Assembly (NCBI RefSeq): GCF_010560025.1
Contig: NZ_SAIY01000005.1
Coordinates: 186,001 to 250,000, forward strand
Direction of reading: 5' to 3'
DNA length: 64,000 nucleotides
From: Verrucosispora sioxanthis
GTDB taxonomy: Bacteria > Actinomycetota > Actinomycetes > Mycobacteriales > Micromonosporaceae
Positions 61,054 through 64,000 of the stretch are shown piece after piece. The notes below the pieces were generated by a model that saw only the letters and a list, made by a program, of their open reading frames with translations, ran no database searches and was not told where the DNA came from. The stretch's first letter is position 1. Each line of letters begins with the position of its first letter. Both the position numbers and the translations under genes were made by a program.

Positions 61054-62216
61054 GAGCGGCTCGGGCGTTGCCGTTTGACACCGGCTCTGCTGTCATCGCC
61101 CACGGCGAGCCGGGTCGCGGCAAGCGATTTCGTATCCACTCCCCCGCTATGCTCGCCTGTGCCCGTGTAGCGGATCTTGCGCTGCTGCTTGACGAAGTGT
61201 GTCGGGTCGTCGATTAGCGGCTTGTCGTAGGGGCGCGCTTCGTCTGCGCCCCATCGCGTGACGTACTGGGCATGGAAGCCGTCGCAGACTTGGCGGAGCG
61301 CGCAGTCGCCACAGGCCGGGACGTGGACGTAGTGGTGGCGCTGCTGCTGCCTGCGTGAGGCGTCGAGGTACCACGCCGGGTCTGGCTCGCCTTCGTGTCC
61401 GGTGTCGTACCAGGAGTTGTAGTCCCATTCGTGCGGGTCGTAGGGCAGTTGATAGCCGGTGTAGACGTGTGCTTCGTGGCCGGGTAGCTGGCAGGGTGGC
61501 ATGTATCGGACGTTCGCCTCCACGCCGAGCGCGGTGCAGCGGTCGATCGCGCGGGCCAGATGAGGGGCGATCTCGGAGTGCCGCGCCTGGAAGGAGATTT
61601 CTGGGTCGGCGGTCCACTCGAAGTAGGGGTTGAAGGTCAGGAAGTTGACGACACGGGCGCCCGTCTGGCCGGCCAGCTCCGCGATGGCCTCCAGCTCAGT
61701 CAGGTTGTCCTTGATCATTGTGACGTTGAAACGGAACGGAATCCCCAGCTCGCGCAGGTTGTCAAGTGCCGCGATCTGCTTGGCGTAGTTGTCTCGGCCA
61801 CGGCCGTGGATCTCCCGTACGGTGTCGCCGATGCCGTGGATCGAGACGAGGAAGTCGTGGATGCCGGCGTCGGCGAAGGCACATGCGTTGTCCATGTCGG
61901 CCAGTCGCATGCCGTGGGTGATCATCGTTGGGCGCAGGCCGATGTCAGCCGCGTGGCGGACGATCTCCAGCGCGTTGGGGTGCAGGGTCGGTTCGCCGCC
62001 CATGAAGTCGACAAATTCGTTGTGGTAGAAGTAGCGGAACTTGTCGAGGGCGGCCCGCGCCTCGGTGGGTGGCATCCATGCCTTCGCGTTCAGGGCGACC
62101 TTTTCGTCGTAGCAGAACTTGCACCGGACGTCGCAGGTGAGCCCGAGCCACAGCACACCTCGGCGGGTGATCTGCCGTTGCGTGGTCCAGTCGGTCGCCA
62201 GCGGTGCTGACCTCAT
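61050..62216 (-). CDS. Radical SAM enzyme with SPASM-like cysteine tail
   Basis: A 388-residue protein. The [4Fe-4S] motif CDVRCKFC (CX3CX2C, about residues 28-35) is followed by FMGGEPTLHP, the radical SAM GGE motif, and by barrel strands to residue 230. A C-terminal CxxCxxxxxC cluster (CGDCALRQVC, about 300-310) suggests an extra cluster. ATG 62216 has GGAG about 8 bases ahead. It probably modifies a carbohydrate, peptide or nucleoside intermediate; it is one of two radical SAM enzymes in the operon. Confidence 0.88.
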   Translation of the reverse strand: MRSAPLATDWTTQRQITRRGVLWLGLTCDVRCKFCYDEKVALNAKAWMPPTEARAALDKFRYFYHNEFVDFMGGEPTLHPNALEIVRHAADIGLRPTMITHGMRLADMDNACAFADAGIHDFLVSIHGIGDTVREIHGRGRDNYAKQIAALDNLRELGIPFRFNVTMIKDNLTELEAIAELAGQTGARVVNFLTFNPYFEWTADPEISFQARHSEIAPHLARAIDRCTALGVEANVRYMPPCQLPGHEAHVYTGYQLPYDPHEWDYNSWYDTGHEGEPDPAWYLDASRRQQQRHHYVHVPACGDCALRQVCDGFHAQYVTRWGADEARPYDKPLIDDPTHFVKQQRKIRYTGTGEHSGGVDTKSLAATRLAVGDDSRAGVKRQRPSRS

Positions 62217-62254
62217 GAGCTGTCTCCTCGTCTGCCGTCAGATTCGTGGTCTGG

Positions 62255-63151
62255 TCACAGGTAGAGCTGTCGGAATCGGATGGCCCCTTCGACCTCGCCC
62301 GTGAGCACTCCGACGGCCTCGATGAGTTGAAGGATCATCCGCGAGGCAGGGCCGACATCCCCGCGTACGAGTCGTACTGCCGCGCGAGGGCTGTCGAGGA
62401 TCGCTTGCGCGGCACGCCGGAATGGGTACGGGTCGAACACGCCCCGCTTGCCGGAGTGCTGCTTGTACTTGGCGAACAGGAGCACCTGGTACACCGCGTA
62501 GAACCGAAACCGGCGGAAGTGCGCCCGCACCGTGGGCCGGTCCTCGTGCCACACCACCGCGTCGGCCACGATCGCGGCGCTGCTGCCCGTCAGGCCGAGC
62601 TTGTAGCAGATATCCACGTCGTTGCCCGAGCGGAGGTCTTGGTCGAATCCACCGACCTCGCGCAAGCGGGCGGTCACGAAGCCCGCGTTGGCCCCCGCCA
62701 CATACGGCAGGTGCAGCGCCGGAAGGTAGTTGAGCCTGTCTTGGCCGTTGACGATCGTTATCGCGTGCCGCTGCGTCCAGGTCGTCGGCGCGTACGGGCG
62801 GATCACGCCACCGATCACCGACGCCGGCCCTTCCTCAAGCGCCGCCGTCATACGCTCGACCCACGGCGGATCGACCACACAATCCGCGTCCGTGAGCAGC
62901 AAGTACCGGCCACGCGCCACCGCCAGACCGGCATTCCTCGCCGCCGCCGAGTTCGCATCCGGAAGATGCACGTACCGGATCACGTCCCTCGCAGCAGCCA
63001 GGTCACCGAATCGCTGGCTGCCGTTCTCTACGACGATGACCTCGTACCGGTCGCGCGGCAGGCTCTGGTGCCGCAAGCTGTCGACAAGGCGGTAGATCCG
63101 CTCGTCGTCCTTGACCGGTACCACCACGGTGGCGAGCAGGTCCTCGGTCAT
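62255..63151 (-). CDS. Soluble family 2 glycosyltransferase
   Basis: A 298-residue protein with the GT2 pattern: VVVPVKDDERIYRLVDSL at the N-terminus, the DxD motif in LLTDADCVVDPPWV (about residue 85), and GANAGFVTARLREVGGFDQDL with NDVDICYKL as the acceptor region. No membrane segment. The ATG at 63151 overlaps the upstream radical SAM stop (ATGA), which is why this start was preferred to the longer frame from 63214. It is separated from the next gene by 38 bases. Probable sugar transfer step. Confidence 0.88.
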   Translation of the reverse strand: MTEDLLATVVVPVKDDERIYRLVDSLRHQSLPRDRYEVIVVENGSQRFGDLAAARDVIRYVHLPDANSAAARNAGLAVARGRYLLLTDADCVVDPPWVERMTAALEEGPASVIGGVIRPYAPTTWTQRHAITIVNGQDRLNYLPALHLPYVAGANAGFVTARLREVGGFDQDLRSGNDVDICYKLGLTGSSAAIVADAVVWHEDRPTVRAHFRRFRFYAVYQVLLFAKYKQHSGKRGVFDPYPFRRAAQAILDSPRAAVRLVRGDVGPASRMILQLIEAVGVLTGEVEGAIRFRQLYL

Positions 63152-64000
63152 GGGCGGAACTGCCGGCACATCTTGGGCACGAGGCCGAGGGTCATGTTCC
63201 GCGGCGACGAGCACCGCTGACAGAACGGGATGCGCTTCTCACGGAACTGCTCGAACGCTTCGCCGGTCCACACCTCGGCCAACGGCGTATCCATGACGTT
63301 GCCGACGACGCCGACGTGCGAGATCTCCACCAGGCAGCACGGCAGCGCCGAGCCGTCGGGCTCGATCAGGGTGTAGAAGTCCGGAACCCGGCAGGCCGCC
63401 TTGACCGACGCCGTGTCCGGCCAGTAGATGCCCTGGGCGTAGTTCTCGTCCGAATTCTCCCGAGAGAAGAAGGTACCCATCACGTACTCGGCGTTGGCCT
63501 GGACGATCTCCGGCACGTCCTTGGCGCGCAGCACCGCATGGATCGCGGGCACGACCTGGTCTCGGAACTCGTTGATCTCCGGCACGGTCAGCAGCGATGC
63601 GCCGGTGTTGTCACCGTATACGTTCATGAAGTAGATCGATGCGATGCCGGTATCCACGCAGTGGGCGACCAGTTCGGGGATCTCCCGGAAGTTGTGCCGG
63701 GTGATGACGCACATATAGTTCATGCGGAATTCCGGGGCGTCCGAGCCTGCCTCACGCACCACTTCGATAGCCTTCATGATCGCGGGCAGGGCGTTACGGA
63801 CGCCGCGAAGCTTCTCGTACCTCACCGGGTCCAGTGTGTCCACAGAGAAGTTCCACGCGCCGAGCCCGGCATCGATGATCTCCCGTGCTTTGTCGACCGT
63901 GACACCGGTGCCGACCGAGTTCATGAGAACAAATACGCCGGGATGCCTCTTCGCTGCCTTGATCACGTCGATGAGGTGGGGGTACAGCAGCGGGTCGCCG
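63148..64000 (-). CDS. Radical SAM/SPASM protein, C-terminal part (N-terminus outside window)
   Basis: The frame runs off the right edge; 284 residues are visible. It begins GDPLLYPHLIDVIKAAK, the part just after the iron-sulphur motif in radical SAM proteins, and continues through barrel strands (NFSVDTLDPVRYEKLRG, MNYMCVITRHNF) to a SPASM region with PCCLVEISHVGVVGN and CQRCSSP. The CX3CX2C motif must lie outside the window. It overlaps the downstream GT2 start as ATGA, so it belongs to the same operon, which therefore begins further right. Confidence 0.85.
   Translation of the reverse strand, partial: GDPLLYPHLIDVIKAAKRHPGVFVLMNSVGTGVTVDKAREIIDAGLGAWNFSVDTLDPVRYEKLRGVRNALPAIMKAIEVVREAGSDAPEFRMNYMCVITRHNFREIPELVAHCVDTGIASIYFMNVYGDNTGASLLTVPEINEFRDQVVPAIHAVLRAKDVPEIVQANAEYVMGTFFSRENSDENYAQGIYWPDTASVKAACRVPDFYTLIEPDGSALPCCLVEISHVGVVGNVMDTPLAEVWTGEAFEQFREKRIPFCQRCSSPRNMTLGLVPKMCRQFRP

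Overview
The window is high-GC actinomycete DNA: GTG starts, 4-base ATGA/GTGA gene overlaps and strong third-position GC throughout. Gene families typical of soil filamentous genera (Micromonospora or Streptomyces relatives) dominate; the genus is inference. Most of the window reads as a defence and accessory island, with mobile-element traces and a short segment of clearly lower GC.

Plus strand, 1-10.8 kb: a co-directional block with overlapping ends. It holds the tail of a TerY-like vWA protein, a Ser/Thr kinase with a zinc ribbon, a superfamily 1 helicase, a winged-helix-like protein of unknown role, a coiled-coil/McrB-like AAA+ protein and a McrC-like zinc-cluster partner. Minus strand, 11.2-19.5 kb: a complete four-gene Wadjet type II locus (JetA-B-C-D) with 4-base overlaps. 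Minus strand, 19.9-24.1 kb: sbcD-sbcC. Plus strand, 24.5-28.1 kb: a large serine recombinase behind a perfect hairpin, then an RtcB-PrfH RNA/ribosome repair pair with an abnormal frame overlap.

Minus strand, 28.4-30.0 kb: a polymorphic toxin locus. A helical N-terminal protein ends at a textbook -1 frameshift signal (GGGAAAC, 6-nt spacer, 9-bp stem) that would join it in frame to a CdiA-type nuclease; a SitI3-like immunity gene follows. A 26-bp tandem repeat array and an IS5-type transposase scrap lie upstream. Minus strand, 30.9-36.1 kb: a tight five-gene operon of lower GC (2OG-Fe oxygenase, zinc deacylase, D-2-hydroxyacid dehydrogenase, membrane-anchored protein, B12-type radical SAM), with IS remnants on both sides; it looks horizontally acquired and biosynthetic.

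37.7-58.1 kb: a second defence block. It contains a HsdM-like protein with a C-terminal HEPN domain (two compensating frameshifts, motif IV Asn replaced by Ala), a PD-(D/E)XK protein and its truncated inverted paralogue, a divergent helicase-nuclease/Apea-HEPN pair, and a compact DISARM-like operon (SNF2 helicase, adenine methylase, and a giant DUF1998 helicase ending in a Vsr-like nuclease domain). 58.4-64.0 kb, minus strand: an operon entering from outside the window with two radical SAM enzymes, two family-2 glycosyltransferases, a P-loop kinase and a HAD-like protein, probably a glycosylated small-molecule pathway.
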